From contig OX578152.1 of NCBI GenBank assembly GCA_951213105.1, positions 76,006,680 through 76,070,679 of the forward strand: DNA of 64,000 nt, given 5' to 3'. The translations under genes were made by a program, and so were the position numbers. Under the pieces are notes generated by a model. The model saw only the letters and a program-made list of their open reading frames with translations, made no database searches and was not told the DNA's origin. The DNA comes from Amaurobius ferox. Lineage: Eukaryota; Arthropoda; Arachnida; Araneae; Amaurobiidae. Each line of letters starts with the position of its first letter. The first letter of the stretch is position 1. Positions 12,238 to 25,207 of the stretch are shown piece by piece.

Positions 12238-12834
12238 TGCAAACTCTTATTGTGAAACTGCACTCTGCGTTCTCCATCCTTTAATGTCAGATTGGTGTGC
12301 AACTGATAATCTGATTGATTATCACCTGCTTACTTTCACCTCAGGTTAGCCTCCTGCTGCTATTTTCATCCTCCAGGTTAGCCTCCTGTGTCATCGTTAT
12401 CCTCTCGCTTTGAAATCGGCATTCTACATCCCAGAGTCCACTGAATCCGTTTTAGTCGTATTAGGATCACTTTCAGACCTTCGACATCTAATTTTTCTTT
12501 TCTAAATTTTATTCTAAATTTCTGTTTTTGTTTTCATGTGCCTAATTTTTTTTTCCTTTTCATATATTTTATTTTTATATATTTTCTAAATTTTACTTTT
12601 AAAATTTTATTATTTTCTTTGATTTTAATCTATTTTTCATTATGTTATTATCACTCTAAATATTATTTTTCCTCTAAATTTTATTTTTCAATGATCTTTT
12701 TATCTATATTCGCAATAACCCTTTTCCCATTTTTGAAAAATGGACGTACTTGTCAAGTTCAAATATAATGTAAAACTGTCTGTGTAATCACAATATTTTT
12801 CATCAATTGTTATCTGTTTAGATCTAAATAAATG

Positions 12835-12965
12835 TTCGTTTGGCGAGATGGTAGACCTTGGGTGCCTCCTGAGTGCAGGAAGTATCCTTTCCAGACCGTG
12901 CAGCTAGCTACTCTAAACCCACTATGTGAGTCACACGGTCTGGGGTCTTCAGACCTTCAACATCT
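12835..12965 (+). mobile_element. SINE-like piece with the common 3' tail
   Basis: Begins with an A-box-like TGGCGAGATGGTAGACC and ends with CACACGGTCTGGGGTCTTCAG. That tail resembles the ends of the 5S-headed SINEs (GGACGGTCTGGGTCTCAACA) and of the 60-bp insert at 31522-31581. It lies head-to-tail against the minus-strand tRNA-headed piece just downstream. The exact ends are uncertain. Confidence 0.4.
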
Positions 12966-12974
12966 TTACACTAA

Positions 12975-13093
12975 TCTACAGGGTTAATTTGTTCGGGTAT
13001 CATTGTAAAGAATCTTGCTGCCCCGACTAGGAATCTAACCCTGGATTTTCGAATTGGCCAGCCGACGCTTTACCGTTGAGCTACTGGGACGGA
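12975..13093 (-). mobile_element. tRNA-derived SINE head plus start of body
   Basis: The minus strand carries GTCCCAGTAGCTCAACGG (A-box region) and GGTTAGATTCC (B-box consensus). The sequence following the head (GGTATCATTGTAAAGAATC read on the plus strand) aligns with the corresponding part of the 12.2-kb copy. The 111-codon frame over this region is a shadow of the SINE. Confidence 0.65.
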
Positions 13094-16000
13094 ATTGTCG
13101 AAGTGGGCTCTGCAAAGTCAATAAATACCCGTCAAAAATTGTATCATCAAGAACTGGAACACGGGAACACCTGCAGTACTTGTTAAAGTACGCAATCATA
13201 TTCTTCCTCGAATTCAAATATGCATTGTTACTCATTGGGGGTATTTTGGACAGGCTGTACATTCGATTCCTATCCATGTAAGTGTTTCTCATTTCAGCAT
13301 TCCTGAATATGATAGCCAATATCCATATTGTTTTTTTAATAAATGTCTTCTGTAACAGTTTTATCGCCAATTCCTACTCCTTAAACAATGCTCAACAATT
13401 TTGTAATTGGCTGTTTTCGTCTGTCTCGCTTTACTGCCAAGTTCATTATCTTAACTTTTAAATTTTTCGCTGGGAGTGCTACAATCCCTTTTATTCGTTT
13501 GGGAATGGTCACTTTACTTTAGATATACCTAATGTGTATACTCATGGATCTTTCCTTACAAAGTTATTGAAGTGCTTAAGGACTTTCCCAAGAATCCTGC
13601 TCATTGAAATACAAGCATTTTGAACTTTATCAATTGTATTGAATAAAAAAGTTTTACATCTCTAATCCAATATGATATTTGATAATCAAATGCACTTGCT
13701 AAGACATTATAATTAATTTTCTCAAAATGAACACATTTATACAATTTAAAAATTTTGAAATAATGTACAGTTTTATTCAAATGAAATACAAAATACAAAT
13801 TACTATACAGGAAATATAATTATTTGTCAATAATATGTATTTATTTACATTAGGCTCTGTCGGTCCTAATGTTCGCCACAGTATCTGTAAATAAGTTAAT
13901 ATTGCTGCGAACGCGTAATTTTCCCTGCCAAATCTGGAAACCCTTCTTAAACGTCGAATTTCTGGCAACCTTACGATCACATCATGCTCACATCATGGAA
14001 ACGCTCGTCGAGTGTTTTCTCCTTCTGGTCTGTCTTCCAGAGAGGGATAAATGTATGGAGGAGTAAAATAGTCTCCTGAAGAAAGGGAAAATTAAGCGTT
14101 CGCAGCACTATCAAATAATATTTTAAAAACTTTGTTTAATTCTAGATTTGGGATCCAGCGTACTCTGGGTACTGAAATACTTTGGTGTATTAAACAAAAA
14201 TCAAAATCATCTTTCAATACCTAATATATACACACATTTACAAATTTAGGCAGATTGTTTATACTTTTTGGCAAGAAAAATCGTGTAAAATGAATTTATT
14301 TACAAAAATGAGTGATAAATGAAGTGATGCCTTGGATAGTAGATAGTTTACTTAAGATGTTTTTCTGCCATTTTGCATTTGAGGAAGTTTAAGCAAGTAC
14401 AGCCTTCGCCAATACATTAAACATATTTATTTTTATTTTATGGGGTTTTGCTTCAGCCATAAAATATTTAGCACCAGGTAACTGAGCTTGAATTAGCTGC
14501 CGTTTGCCAAGTTTAACGATTTCTTATCTGCTGATATTTATCAGCATAGGAAAATTCCTTTTATATAAGCAAGAAAATTTATACGTTTAAAATTACGGAA
14601 TTTTGCTTAATATTAATGGGTTTCAATATTGATCTATATTTGTGTGGAGTTGGAGTTGTTTACTTTGGTTATTTGATTTTTGAGTATATAAAGATACAGC
14701 TTGAAGGAGATTTTGAGTCAGTTCAGAAATCAATGTTAGCACCTATGAACTGGGAAAAGCCTATAAAAGTCACTTGAGCCCTGATTCGGAAAAAAAAAGA
14801 AAAAAAAAAGTAGAGCTGCTATAAAACTGCAAATCAAAGAAAAATTCTGCGCAGACGATATTAATATCCAACGAGTAGAACTTTTTTAATGGGATTCATT
14901 CCAGTGTTGCCAACTCTTGGATAAACGTTATGGCTAGAATCGTAGAAAAAATACCTTGATTTCATACATAGCCATTATAAGCAATTGCAAACTTATTTTT
15001 TGCTATTTTATGTATAGATTTAGCCATTTTGGGGGTGCTTGACGTTTCGTTCAATTGTAAACATTATATAATATTTAGCCATTTTAAAATATTTTGAACG
15101 GTTAATTTTCCGTTATAAAGTTTGAATTACAAAATATTTTGATAGTAATGTTCCAAACAATGTTTTATGAGTCAATTTTGCACCAGTGTTGCAATTTAAG
15201 TGTTGCCATTTAAGTGCCATTTAAGTGTTGCCATATCTATCTGTTATTGTGGACATGCAAAATGTGAATGCTTACAGAAGTTTGCATGTGTAAATAAAAT
15301 TTCCATTGTATGAAAGAATTTTAGATCAGGGCATTGATTCTGAAACCACCGAAACTTTCGAATGAACCTCTGGCCAGGCCCTCAAAATGCGACTTTGGGC
15401 AAACATAAATGATATGATGAAATTCACTGTTTCGAAAACTTTTATGAACGAAAACTGGGTTTTTCATGGATTATCAGGGCTGCAAGGTTTTTTTTTTTTA
15501 ATTAAAAAGCAGAGACAATTGGTTGATTTGACTCAAAATTCAAAATAAATTTTCATTTCAGTATATACTTTATTTTTATCAATGATTTTGAAGATTTGGA
15601 ATTAATTAATCTAAAATCGTCTGAAGGCAGAATTAAAACTTGTAAACGTAACATTTTTTTACTTTTTTTTCAAGGCATCGGTGTAAAAATATGTAGAACA
15701 TCGTGCTTTCAATATTTTTTACGACTACTTGCAGGTATAGTAAACTCATTTTTTGGCTTAAAACTTAATGTTTTATATATATATATACTGCGAGATTACA
15801 TAGAAGAGTAAAATATTTACTGTTCGAAATCATTTGAATTCGATGATTGCTGTTTTCGTATACATGCTTTACTTTAACACAATTATGTACAATTGGTTGA
15901 ATAAAATATATAGCAAATATAACTGTGGAATGGCATGAAAAGTTAGCTGCAAAGCACAAAATGGAATTTGAGTTTCCATCCGTATATTTATAAACATTAA

Positions 16001-17387
16001 AACAAGGGAACGTATTTGTACTAAGTTAAACGTAGCCTTCGACTGAAGATTCTAAATAGTTTATGTAATGGTATATTGGCCAAAGTTTCACCAAGTCTTA
16101 CATTTTTAGACGACAAGTGCAATGCGAGTAGTATGCTTGACTTATGACAAAAATTAAAACAGTTCATCTGACTAACTGATAAACTGATTATAGTATACAC
16201 GCCATAGTATTCCCATGCAACAACAATAAAATAAATGCATGGAACAGATTGTATGATTGCAATTGCACCTTCTGAACAACTTTTCTTATAACTTGGAATT
16301 ACCCAATTTTATTTACTATTGAAAATCTTGTCTCTAGTAAATAAAATGGAACAATTTGAGAGCTTCATACATATGACTATCGTCATAAAATTGGTATATA
16401 GTCGCTATCGCAAAAATATCGTAAAAAGTTTCTTGAAAATATTTTAATTTTGCAAACATTCATAACAAGCACTGTAAATATCTTTAAGATAATATATAAC
16501 TTTTTTGTTAAAGCAAGATTTTCATGTAACAAAATATTGATATATACATTTGCGTTAAAAATAGGAAAACTAAAAAAAATAATCAAATAATTTTACAAAT
16601 ATTATTGATATTTATTAGGGAGGCGAAGCATTATTTATTTCAATCTTTTAAAAGCACAAAAAAGACATCTTCTCAAAACAGCGAAGATGGTAAAAGTACA
16701 GGATTTGCGTATATTTCCCAATTAAAAAAGTTGAAATATGCCATAACAAATTGTGCGTGACACATAAGGAAAACATCAAGCGCATATGGGCGGGATTAAA
16801 TTGAGCAAGCAGAAATGGACACACAGTTTATATGATGTATTTCGCCAATTTTTTGAGGCAATCATTTTTGAGCTATAATAGGAAGACATTCATTTTCTTG
16901 CTAACTTGTGATTGATTATGGCATTTTATTTTCAAACACCATATAGCATGAAAATAATTGAAAAGATTAGAAAAAGATAACGTCAGTATAATAAAATCTG
17001 CACCAGTCAGAAACCTACTACGTGATGCAAAATTTTTTGCACAAAGATCATTATAGAGATTATTATATTGCTGATTCTTGCATATGGAAACTATAAACGC
17101 GGAAGTTAGCCCTTATGGATTGTCAATATTTACATCCAGTTTAAGGATTCGTTTTTGCAACTAATTTTGAGAGACTGTAGATTACTTGGATTAAAATTCT
17201 TTGTTCTTTTAGAAAAGCACTTGAATTCCTTAGGAACTAATTTATTCTTGAAGATTATAAAATTTAAAGCGTGCTTGAAAATTGAAACTATAAATTTTTA
17301 ATTTTATTTAGGTATATGATTGAAATTTTATAAAAATATTTTGAATATTCTGAATTTTCTCCAGAGAAAGATTTATTGATACAGATT

Positions 17388-17390
<3 letters not shown>
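13094..17390. other. AT-rich gene-free DNA
   Basis: No convincing coding frame. A small duplicated phrase (CATTTAAGTGTTGCCAT) occurs twice at about 15198-15238. Otherwise the sequence is low-complexity AT-rich DNA, such as poly-T near 15488 and a short TA run near 15775. Confidence 0.4.

Positions 17391-17392
<2 letters not shown>

Positions 17393-17464
<72 letters not shown>
17393..17464. repeat. (TA)n microsatellite, about 36 units
   Basis: An uninterrupted TA dinucleotide run, flanked by the short direct repeat ACAGATTTGT on both sides (about 17381 and 17463). Confidence 0.95.
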
Positions 17465-17467
<3 letters not shown>

Positions 17468-17777
17468 TTTGTTTTATAGAGTTCATATTTAAAATATCAA
17501 AAGGGGGTTTCAGTTAGAACCACGACATCTAAATTTGGGTTTTAAAATGGTCCAATTATATTCATGAAAAATACAGACATTGGGATTTTCAAATGTTCTA
17601 TCAAGTTTTACTCTATGGTATAAAAAATTTACAATGAAGGATATTTTAATATATACTAGTAGTTTAGAACGCTTTTATTTCTTACTCAATTATAAGATAC
17701 TTATGATTATAACATTAGCACTTCAAAATATCAGACGCCTGTTAACATAACATTTTTGTTATAAACAAAAGATTTTT

Positions 17778-18720
17778 ACTTTCCTTATATACATAGTATA
17801 ATGTATAAAGAAAGTATTGTGATAGGGTCGAAAATTCGAATTCGAGTTTTCGACGGAGAGCACGTTTCAAGCATCCCTGATCACGAATCGAACATTTTTA
17901 AGGTGATGTCTGTGTGTGTGGGTGAAAATGTGTGTGTGTGTGTGTGAAAATATGTGTGTGTGTGTCAGTGACTCTGTGGAGACGATATCTCACGAACGAA
18001 TGGAGCGATTCGAATGAAATTTGGTATAAAAATCACAATCCATGAATACTGGAAGCCGATTGTTTTTAAACACAATGTTCAAAACCCTCCTAAATTTTCG
18101 ATTGAAATTTTGAAAAAATCATCAAATAATCATAACCTTTAATAAAATTACGCAAATAGGCATTTTTATGTAATTTTTCCTTAGAAAACGATTGACATAA
18201 GCTTTAGAACGCTAGCATGAACTGTTCTCGAGATATTGCACATTTTCAAATAAATGTATCAAAAATCCCATAAATTAAAAAAAATATATATTAACTGTTG
18301 AAAAACATGTTCAATTTTTATATGTAATATTATGCGATAAATTTGGGGACATCATTCTCGTGGATCTAGCTTGTCCTATTCATGACAAAAGATACTTTGA
18401 GTAATACTTTTGTATTTGAACGCCAATAGTCATTTATCTGCTATAAGAATAATTTATTTCTCTGTCCATAACGCTTGGCGAGATTTTGGTGACGAATTTG
18501 GCGGAATGCCGCCAACTTAGCGACTTTTAAATGTTACCAAATTAACGAAAATCTCTCCAAATGGATAAAAATGACTTAAGTCAATAAAAAGGACGACTAA
18601 CTGAGGAAAATTCAATATCTTGGAAAGAATATAAGTATCTACTATAAGAATAACCTATGTTTTTAAAGTAGCAAATTCATTGCATTATATAAGGAAAATC
18701 ATGTGCTGCTACATCAGTTT
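17778..18720 (+). mobile_element. 0.95-kb stem-loop-terminated repeat (HINE/Helentron-like), copy A
   Basis: Starts with an inverted pair, ACTTTCCTTATATAC…GTATAAAGAAAGT. It continues through TCGAAAATTCGAATTCGAG, a TG microsatellite (17918-17965), a conserved A/T-rich core with AACGATTGACATAAG, and a segment rich in GTCGCCAA-type words. It ends at TATAAGGAAAATCATG…CATCAG followed by a T-run. The same order is found, reversed, at 41931-42880 and 46440-47382. No long coding frame is conserved. The layout (terminal stem-loop, inverted match near the other end, internal microsatellite) suggests a non-autonomous Helentron relative. I infer this from architecture only. Confidence 0.7.
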
Positions 18721-19189
18721 TTTTTCTGTGTTTTATTACAAACTATCATGTAAAGTGCAGATTTTAAATTCAAAACTGTTTATAATTTACGAAATTTTTC
18801 CTTGTGATGCTGCTGGGATTATATGTTCAACATTTACAGTGATTTCTTTGTGGAAAGTTACTTTTTCATGAACATTTCTAATATAGTAAACCGTGTTTCT
18901 TTTAAAAGCTTAATTCCTTCATTAATAAGATTTCTATGTCATGATTATTAAGTTTTATTATAAGTAATATAAGTTTAGTAGATGCTTTTAGCATAAATTA
19001 CAACAGATCATGCATTTTTATTTATGTTAATAAACTAAGGCTTAAATGTATAAAAAGGAAATCACATTTTACATGCAGTAGTTCATGGTTTCATGGATGT
19101 TATGTTTCCATATCAGTTAGAAACAATATAAAAGTTGTTACTTTCTTCAAGATGAGCTAGTGAAAAGTATGGAGATAGTGATTGTGATT

Positions 19190-19560
19190 TGTATCACTTT
19201 TATTGATAGATATTTTTTTACCAGTATGTTGAGTAAACATTTTACTTAAAACTACACAGCTTAAAAAAGTATGATGATCGTGATTTAGTCATAATATTTT
19301 ACCAAAATTACATATGTGGGGTTCCTAGATACCAAAAATGACTTTTGTCGGTCTGTGGATATGAGGGAGTCAAATTGTTGGCCCTTCGTAAACTCAACGA
19401 TTGAAGCAATTTCGATCCAATTTGAGTGGCATGCTGTGTATATTGTGTAGATATGAATGCAGAAGAGAAAGTTAAAAAATGTATATGACCGTACTTGTTT
19501 CGCGTGTAAGGTATTAGGATTGTTCCGGTCCTTTTCTAATTTGATTTAAAAATAAGTATA
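19190..19560 (+). repeat. Interspersed repeat, family also at 34570 and 43830
   Basis: Contains GGTTCCTAGATACC, AAAAATGACTTTTGT and GGTCTGTGGATATGAGG. The 34570-34790 copy shares these first words (GAGTTCCTAGATATC, then the same AAAAATGACTTTTGT and GGTCTGTG). The later part (GATCCAATTTGAGTGGCAT) is shared with 43830-44100. Its ends are not defined. Confidence 0.5.
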
Positions 19561-21199
19561 GATTACGACTCAAAATAATTTTACGCAAAACGGCCTTTAT
19601 GGAGAGCTAAGCCCATATCACATTCAAGAACTTTTCAGGAAATTTTTCGGAAAACCTGTTATAAAATACCTCTTATAAAATAATCCGAAACTCATAACTG
19701 GGCGTAAAATCAACCAAATTACAATTTTATCGAAATTTCAACGCAAAATCGATCTATAGTATCCATATAATGTAAAGCACACGAATCGCCAAGCGATAAA
19801 TACATAGTCGTAACTCTAACCGCAATGTTGCAAAATACACAACTGTATATATCTCGCCAAAAACGTGATAAAAATACACTGCTTTCACTCACAGTTTTTC
19901 ATTCAGCACAACTTCTTCAATTGTCCGACAACCCTCTCATCAACCTTTTTGACAGAAAATTGGAGGAAAAGTTGTCTGTTCCAAAAGTTCCTGAATACGA
20001 TATGGACTTTACAGTGTAACAACAGATTTTGCATCACGTTGAAATTTTCATAGGTTTTCTGACTGAGAAATGTATCGAGAATATTCCTGGGAATCATTTG
20101 TTCAACTGAGTGTCCATGAAGGGCGGAACATGAAGCATGCTAAAATATTTGTGAGCTCAAATATATTTATAAAGCTGTGAGAAACTCAATATACAAAGCA
20201 AATTATGCTTTTCTCAGAACAATATCCAAATCGTTTGAAGAATATATTTACATTAGTTGTTACTTGGCTTTGGATACATTTTAGAAGAAAATATTTTAAA
20301 ACAATAAATGGCAACATGTTATTATAAATACACATCTTTTACTAGAAGCTTTCCAATTGATATGGTATAAATGTTTATAATAGAAATTTTAGTTATTGGT
20401 CATCGTAAAGATGCAGCAATGCAAAGATCGCAGGAGTGCATTAAAAATGCCTGCATATAATAACCGTTTCTGTGTGAATGTTATGTTATTTGGCGAAAGT
20501 GACGTAGATGTAAAACAACGTGTCAAATAAAGCAGACGATTTTTTGTCATACCAAACCAACGTGAAATTTCAAATTTGAGAATTGTACGAAATTTAGAAG
20601 AAAATTATCAAGAATATACATTAGATAAAATGGAACAGAACATTTTCTATCCGTTTAAGGAACAGAAAACATTAAATAGCGGTGTAAAATTCAAAATTTG
20701 AGTAAATTTTAAGGCTTTTATATTTATAATTGCTTAATGAAGCATCTGCAAGAGTTTGATGCACTTTAATATATTTAAATAACTCGTAATTTAAATTCCA
20801 TGCCTGATTTTTAAATTGACCCAAAACACTTTCGTATAAAATTAGTTCATTTTTCTTTTTCGTTTAGAAAAAATAAAAGCTTGGTGTACAAAAATAATTT
20901 TTCTTTTGTATTTCAGAATTCCAGTTTTATCCCAAAACTGATATAGCAATAAGTACATAACTAAAACTTTAAATGCTAATTGATGTCATGACCCTTTTAA
21001 AACTCAATTTCAACCATTTATACCATATCTGTGTATTTTCAAACGTTCAATATGAACACATTGCATAACAGTATGATGCTGATATTTTACTAACAATAAA
21101 ACCTCTAATGCTTTTGGAAAATGCCTATAATGTACACAACATCTATAAATTTTCATGTTTCTGCTGACTTGGTAAACTCTTTAAAGCATCCCCGTTTCA

Positions 21200-21560
21200 T
21201 CATCTTCATTACATCGAATATATATCCCTGATTGAATTGGTTTGTTTGTTAATGGCATTGGCTAATCGCCTCAAAACATCTTTTATGAACAGTGCGTTGT
21301 TCCTCATTTGGACGAATCTTCAGAATATTGCGAAGTGTCCATTGGTCAATTGAACTGTTCGTCCTGGTAATAATGGAATTCCATTTCGGATCGAGCGTGA
21401 TGTTTCGAAACTAGCACCTATTCGTTTCAGCAGTAACTGAGTTCTATTGGTAGCGTCACTACTGAGTGTAGAACTTGAAGAAACGCGCTGTCAAGCAGTG
21501 CTGCGAAGTCTGGAAATAATTCCTCAAGTTTTGGAGAATTTTCATGCTGTTTTCAAAAAA
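21200..21560 (-). pseudogene. Unidentified coding-like fragment, several frames broken
   Basis: More complex and less AT-rich than its surroundings. On the minus strand, short open runs with protein-like composition follow one another in different frames: LEELFPDFAALLDSAF (from about 21520), then DPKWNSIITRTNSSIDQWTL continuing into RNILKIRPNEEQRTVHKRCF before a stop near 21260. The pattern suggests a decayed exon or transposase, but I could not assign a family. It could also be chance. Confidence 0.3.
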
Positions 21561-22218
21561 TGGGATTTTTTCAGGTAAAATGTACAAAATTGGGATTATT
21601 TTTTTTATTAAAGATTAGAGTATGAAAATCTAAAAAGTGTATATTTAAATTATTCTGTCAAAACAGTTCATTCTTTTCAAATACCTTTCAGCCTCTTTAA
21701 ATTACTTTCAAACACCGATTGACTTGGTAACTATATACGTGTGGGTGTATATGTGTTATATATGAATTTAAAGGTTTAATCTAACGTTTAGTTACATTTA
21801 TGTTTCATATATGTAATGAAATGTTTAAAGTTGCTATGGTTACACAGATAGAGTTCCAAGATTTGACTTGTAGTTAGTAACAGAATGGAAGTATATGACT
21901 ATTCTGTGTGACTTAAATTGAATATATAATAGCTTGAAAGATAAATAAAAGTATATTGTAATACCGGTATGACCAGTGTTTATGAACTAAAGTTGGGTAT
22001 CTTCAAATTTGATGCCATTAGCTTTCTTTTATCTCAGAATATATAGCTAGATATATAGCTCAGAATACAAGCTAAATAGAAAATAAGGAAGTTAAGGTTT
22101 TGTTCCATTATTCAATTTAAGAAGTTGAAACTTAAATGTTATTATTGTGCCATAATTTCCCTGTTAGGTAACATTGCAAAACTCAAATCATTAATGCTTC
22201 ATATGCAAAAAAAATACC

Positions 22219-22655
22219 ATCTTTCTAGATAACTGGCAACTTACTGTTCTGAAAATTTTGAAACATTTGAGATTTTTCTGACCTAGATGGCATGATAATT
22301 TCCCTTCGGAATCGTTTGCACCTGCTATGGATTATAAAGGGAAGATAAGTTCTGTGACTGCGAAGCAAATCCGTAATCATCTAAATACTTGATCTCATAA
22401 TTAGTACTATTGGATAAACTCATATCTAAGAATACAAATCTTTCAGATAATTGGCAATTTACTGTTATGGAAATTTTGGAATCTTTGGGACTATTCTGAC
22501 TTAGGTGACATGATAATTTCCCTTTGAAATCGTTTGTACTTCACTTCGCATCACTGCTGCTAGGGATTACAAAGGCAAGAAAAGTTCTGGGATTGCGAAT
22601 CAAATCCACAATCGTCTAAATACTTGATCTTATATTTAGTACTATTAGATAAACA
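22219..22655. repeat. Tandem segmental duplication, unit about 215 bp
   Basis: Copy 1 (22219-22427) and copy 2 (22437-22655) share in order AACTGGCAACTTACTG, CATGATAATTTCCCTT, GAATCGTTTGCAC, TCTAAATACTTGATC and TAGTACTATTGGATAAAC, with moderate divergence and small indels (copy 2 has an extra stretch around CTTCACTTCGCATC). No coding frame spans either copy. Confidence 0.75.
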
Positions 22656-24282
22656 AGTTGCGTTGTGGTATAAATTGGAATAATTCATGATGTATGTGCC
22701 TAAATAGTCAGTGTTACAGTAAAAAGAATCAATCTGATTTCTGGAATGTTTTGCTAATCTATAAAAACCTGATCAAAAAGTGTAACACCCAAAATAATGT
22801 TTAAATCAGTATTTGGGGGGAAATTATTTACATTGAAGCTAGTTTAAGCCATATTCTTTTTACTCGTATATATTTTGGCAATGGATGGAATAGTAAAAAT
22901 GTAGACAGTAAAAAAGAGTATTTTCGTTTGACTATATTATGTGTACTCAAATATTACGTTTTTCCCTTATTGAATTTTGTGTTTGATTTATAGGCAAAAA
23001 GTCTTGTTTATAAATATGATGTTACCAACGGTAAATAGAATATTTTCTGAAATGGATGGATATTTCAATAATATATAAAGAAAAGTATGAATTTTATATT
23101 ATAAAGTATCTACTTTATCTTTAGTTGCTTTCTCCTATATTTCCCCCCCCCCCTATATTTTTTCTTATTAAAATTAGATGTCACCGCAATATCAAGAATG
23201 AAGTATATTTCTGAATTGTAAACATGGATTTATACAATGCTTGATGTTAAAAGATAATTCTTTTACTTTATAGCTATATTCATAATTTACGAAAGATAAA
23301 GTTATAAGATCGTGATTTTTAACTTTAAAATTCGAATTTATTTAATTTAAAAATTATTTTAAGACGCTAAATTAAAATACTGTTTTTACGAAATATTTTT
23401 GAATAATGGACTATTAATTTACTTAGAATATATCTTTTAAAGAGACTTTGGAGATATGTCTGTCTTAAATTAAAAATATGAATTGGTTTACGGTTTTATA
23501 TAAAAATAACTTATATCAGGAATATTCATGGCATAAATTTCAAAAGAGTGGAGGATAGTTTATGTACCCCCCTGACGTCGTATTTAATGTGGTGTTGAAA
23601 TAGTTAATTGTGTTACTTTGGACTGGTAATTTACAAAAATTTCCCATATCCTAAATTTCTGTTCTATAAAAGGATGGAATGATTTTAGTTTTTATGTAAG
23701 ATTACAGCATCGTAACTGATAAACTTTTGCCAAGAAAAAGAAGAAAATAATTCGTGTACTAAAAGTATACGCAAGATTGAAAAGCACCCATATTTTTCTT
23801 TCTACTATGCCATATGTTATGGGCAGTCTTGTAATTGTATGTTCTATGTCGCTTCTAACTTAATTGGAATGTTCAGTTCTCTAGACTTGTCAGAAGCGCA
23901 ACATAAAAGAAGGTTAATTGACGATTCCAGCGGTCAACCACGCCTCCTGTTGTTTTAGGTCTTTGACAGTCAGCCATTTAAACTTCAGGTTTGAAGTTAC
24001 GTCTGATGTTAATTCGCAGTTCCGCCCATAGTCCTTGGATTCGCCAATGATATAACACAATCTACTTGGGACGCTCGAGCTAAAGGAGCTCGATCGACTA
24101 AAGTGAATTAAATATAGAATTAATTCATATACCCATATTTTGCAACTAATGTTACGCTTCTGTTTTTTTTTTCTTTTGCTAAGGATTTGATTTTGTTGTC
24201 TAACAATGCGCGGGTTTGCGCGGACGCGATTTCGCGGGATTTGAAATATACTACATCAATGGTCTGTGTTGTTTTGATTTTT
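22656..24282. other. AT-rich flank downstream of the membrane-protein exon
   Basis: AT-rich with a poly-C run (23143-23153). The last 400 bp (about 23880-24110) are less AT-rich and lie just 3' of the minus-strand stop codon, so part may be 3' untranslated sequence. The hexamer ATTAAA (minus strand) occurs near 23585 but I cannot tell whether it is used. Confidence 0.4.
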
Positions 24283-24949
24283 CTAGTACCGCCCACGACC
24301 GCCACCGGAGTCGTTCCCAATCAGCACCTGGGTCTCTGGTATGCTGTTGGGCGGGCTTGTTGGCGTGACGTTGTTCTGTTGGTGGGAATTCTCCTGCGCA
24401 CCCGACTCGGACCCGGGTAGCTCAGTAAACTCAGATATGTTGGCAAGAGGGGTAGCTTCCTCTTCCTCCTCTTCCCCGTTGTTACCACCCGAGTTGGTTT
24501 CGGGATCCTCCACGATGGCAATCTTCTGGGGTACGTCTGTCATATGGGCCTCAGAGCAGAACACCTTAATGATGCATAGCACTGCGCCCACTCCTATCAG
24601 CAGCAGTCCGATTGTCTGAGCTTTGGGTATTGCTGCTCCCACTCCAATGAACACAATTAGTAGGCCCGTCATGAGAAATAATGTGCCCATGTAAATAAGA
24701 AAACGACGTCGCTGTCGTTCGAGATCGACGTCGACAGTAAGCCGGCGACTCTGGAAGGCTCGTCCACCGTATTGGCTGCTGATGGTACTGATGCTCTGTC
24801 CATGTCTTCGCATGCTGCCTTTTTTTCCAGAGAGTGAAGAGTTGCTCGAGTGGTGACTGGAAGGGAGGTTGAAGCGGCCGAATGTCTTGCTGCGTTTGCG
24901 GCCGCGGCGGACCGCCACCGCGGGCATAGCCGAGATCATGATGACCAGT
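24283..24949 (-). CDS. Exon encoding a two-pass membrane protein (C-terminal or only coding exon)
   Basis: The only host-gene-like frame in the window. From the ATG at 24939 it encodes 218 residues, ending in TAG at 24283-24285. Residues 1-78 are basic and Ser-rich (RRGRKRSK near 11-18, KKGSMRRHGQ at 39-48). Residues about 80-103 and 107-127 are hydrophobic membrane spans separated by a very short AIPKAQ turn. Residues 130-218 are acidic and polar, with an EEEEEE run (156-161) and a GGGRGRY end. The hairpin of two spans predicts both tails on the same, probably cytosolic, side. A polypyrimidine-AG acceptor ends at 24950, and the frame stays open from there (LVIM precedes the start), so translation may begin in an upstream exon not identified here. 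The exon is far more GC-rich than its surroundings. I do not recognise the family; a conserved arthropod two-span protein is my guess. Confidence 0.8.
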
Positions 24950-24968
24950 CTGAAAGAAAAAAAAGGAC
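24950..24968 (-). promoter_or_regulatory. Splice acceptor of the membrane-protein exon
   Basis: On the minus strand the sequence GTCCTTTTTTTTCTTTCAG immediately precedes the coding exon: a long polypyrimidine tract followed by CAG. No equally convincing donor could be located upstream. Confidence 0.7.
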
Positions 24969-25207
24969 ATTTATTCGATAGGAAAAGTTACTCCAAAATT
25001 TCAGCAGTATTATTAAAAAACAAGGATTTTAAATGACACTGCGGGAAACTTTTGCGTTACCTGATGGGAAATTCACGAAAATCTAGTACTCCCAAATCGT
25101 TAAAATAATCTTGACTTCTAACGTTATCAACGATCTGACGTTATCAATGGCTAAAGCAAAGGTAAGCTTTCACCTACTCTAATTACCTGCTTAGAGAGCA
25201 TATACTA

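Noticed and set aside
12166..13093. Two sequences with A- and B-box motifs as possible tRNA genes
   Set aside because: Arms do not fold canonically, both share non-tRNA body sequence after the head, and no terminator T-run follows. They fit a tRNA-derived SINE.
13035..13370. Minus-strand frame of 111 codons
   Set aside because: It begins in AT-rich DNA and runs through the tRNA-derived SINE head. No domain or codon signal.
24341..24619. Plus-strand frame of 92 codons opposite the membrane-protein exon (also minus-strand frames 24321-24521 and 24566-24970)
   Set aside because: Shadows of the real minus-strand frame. Only that frame gives membrane spans, an ATG and a stop placement consistent with the splice acceptor.
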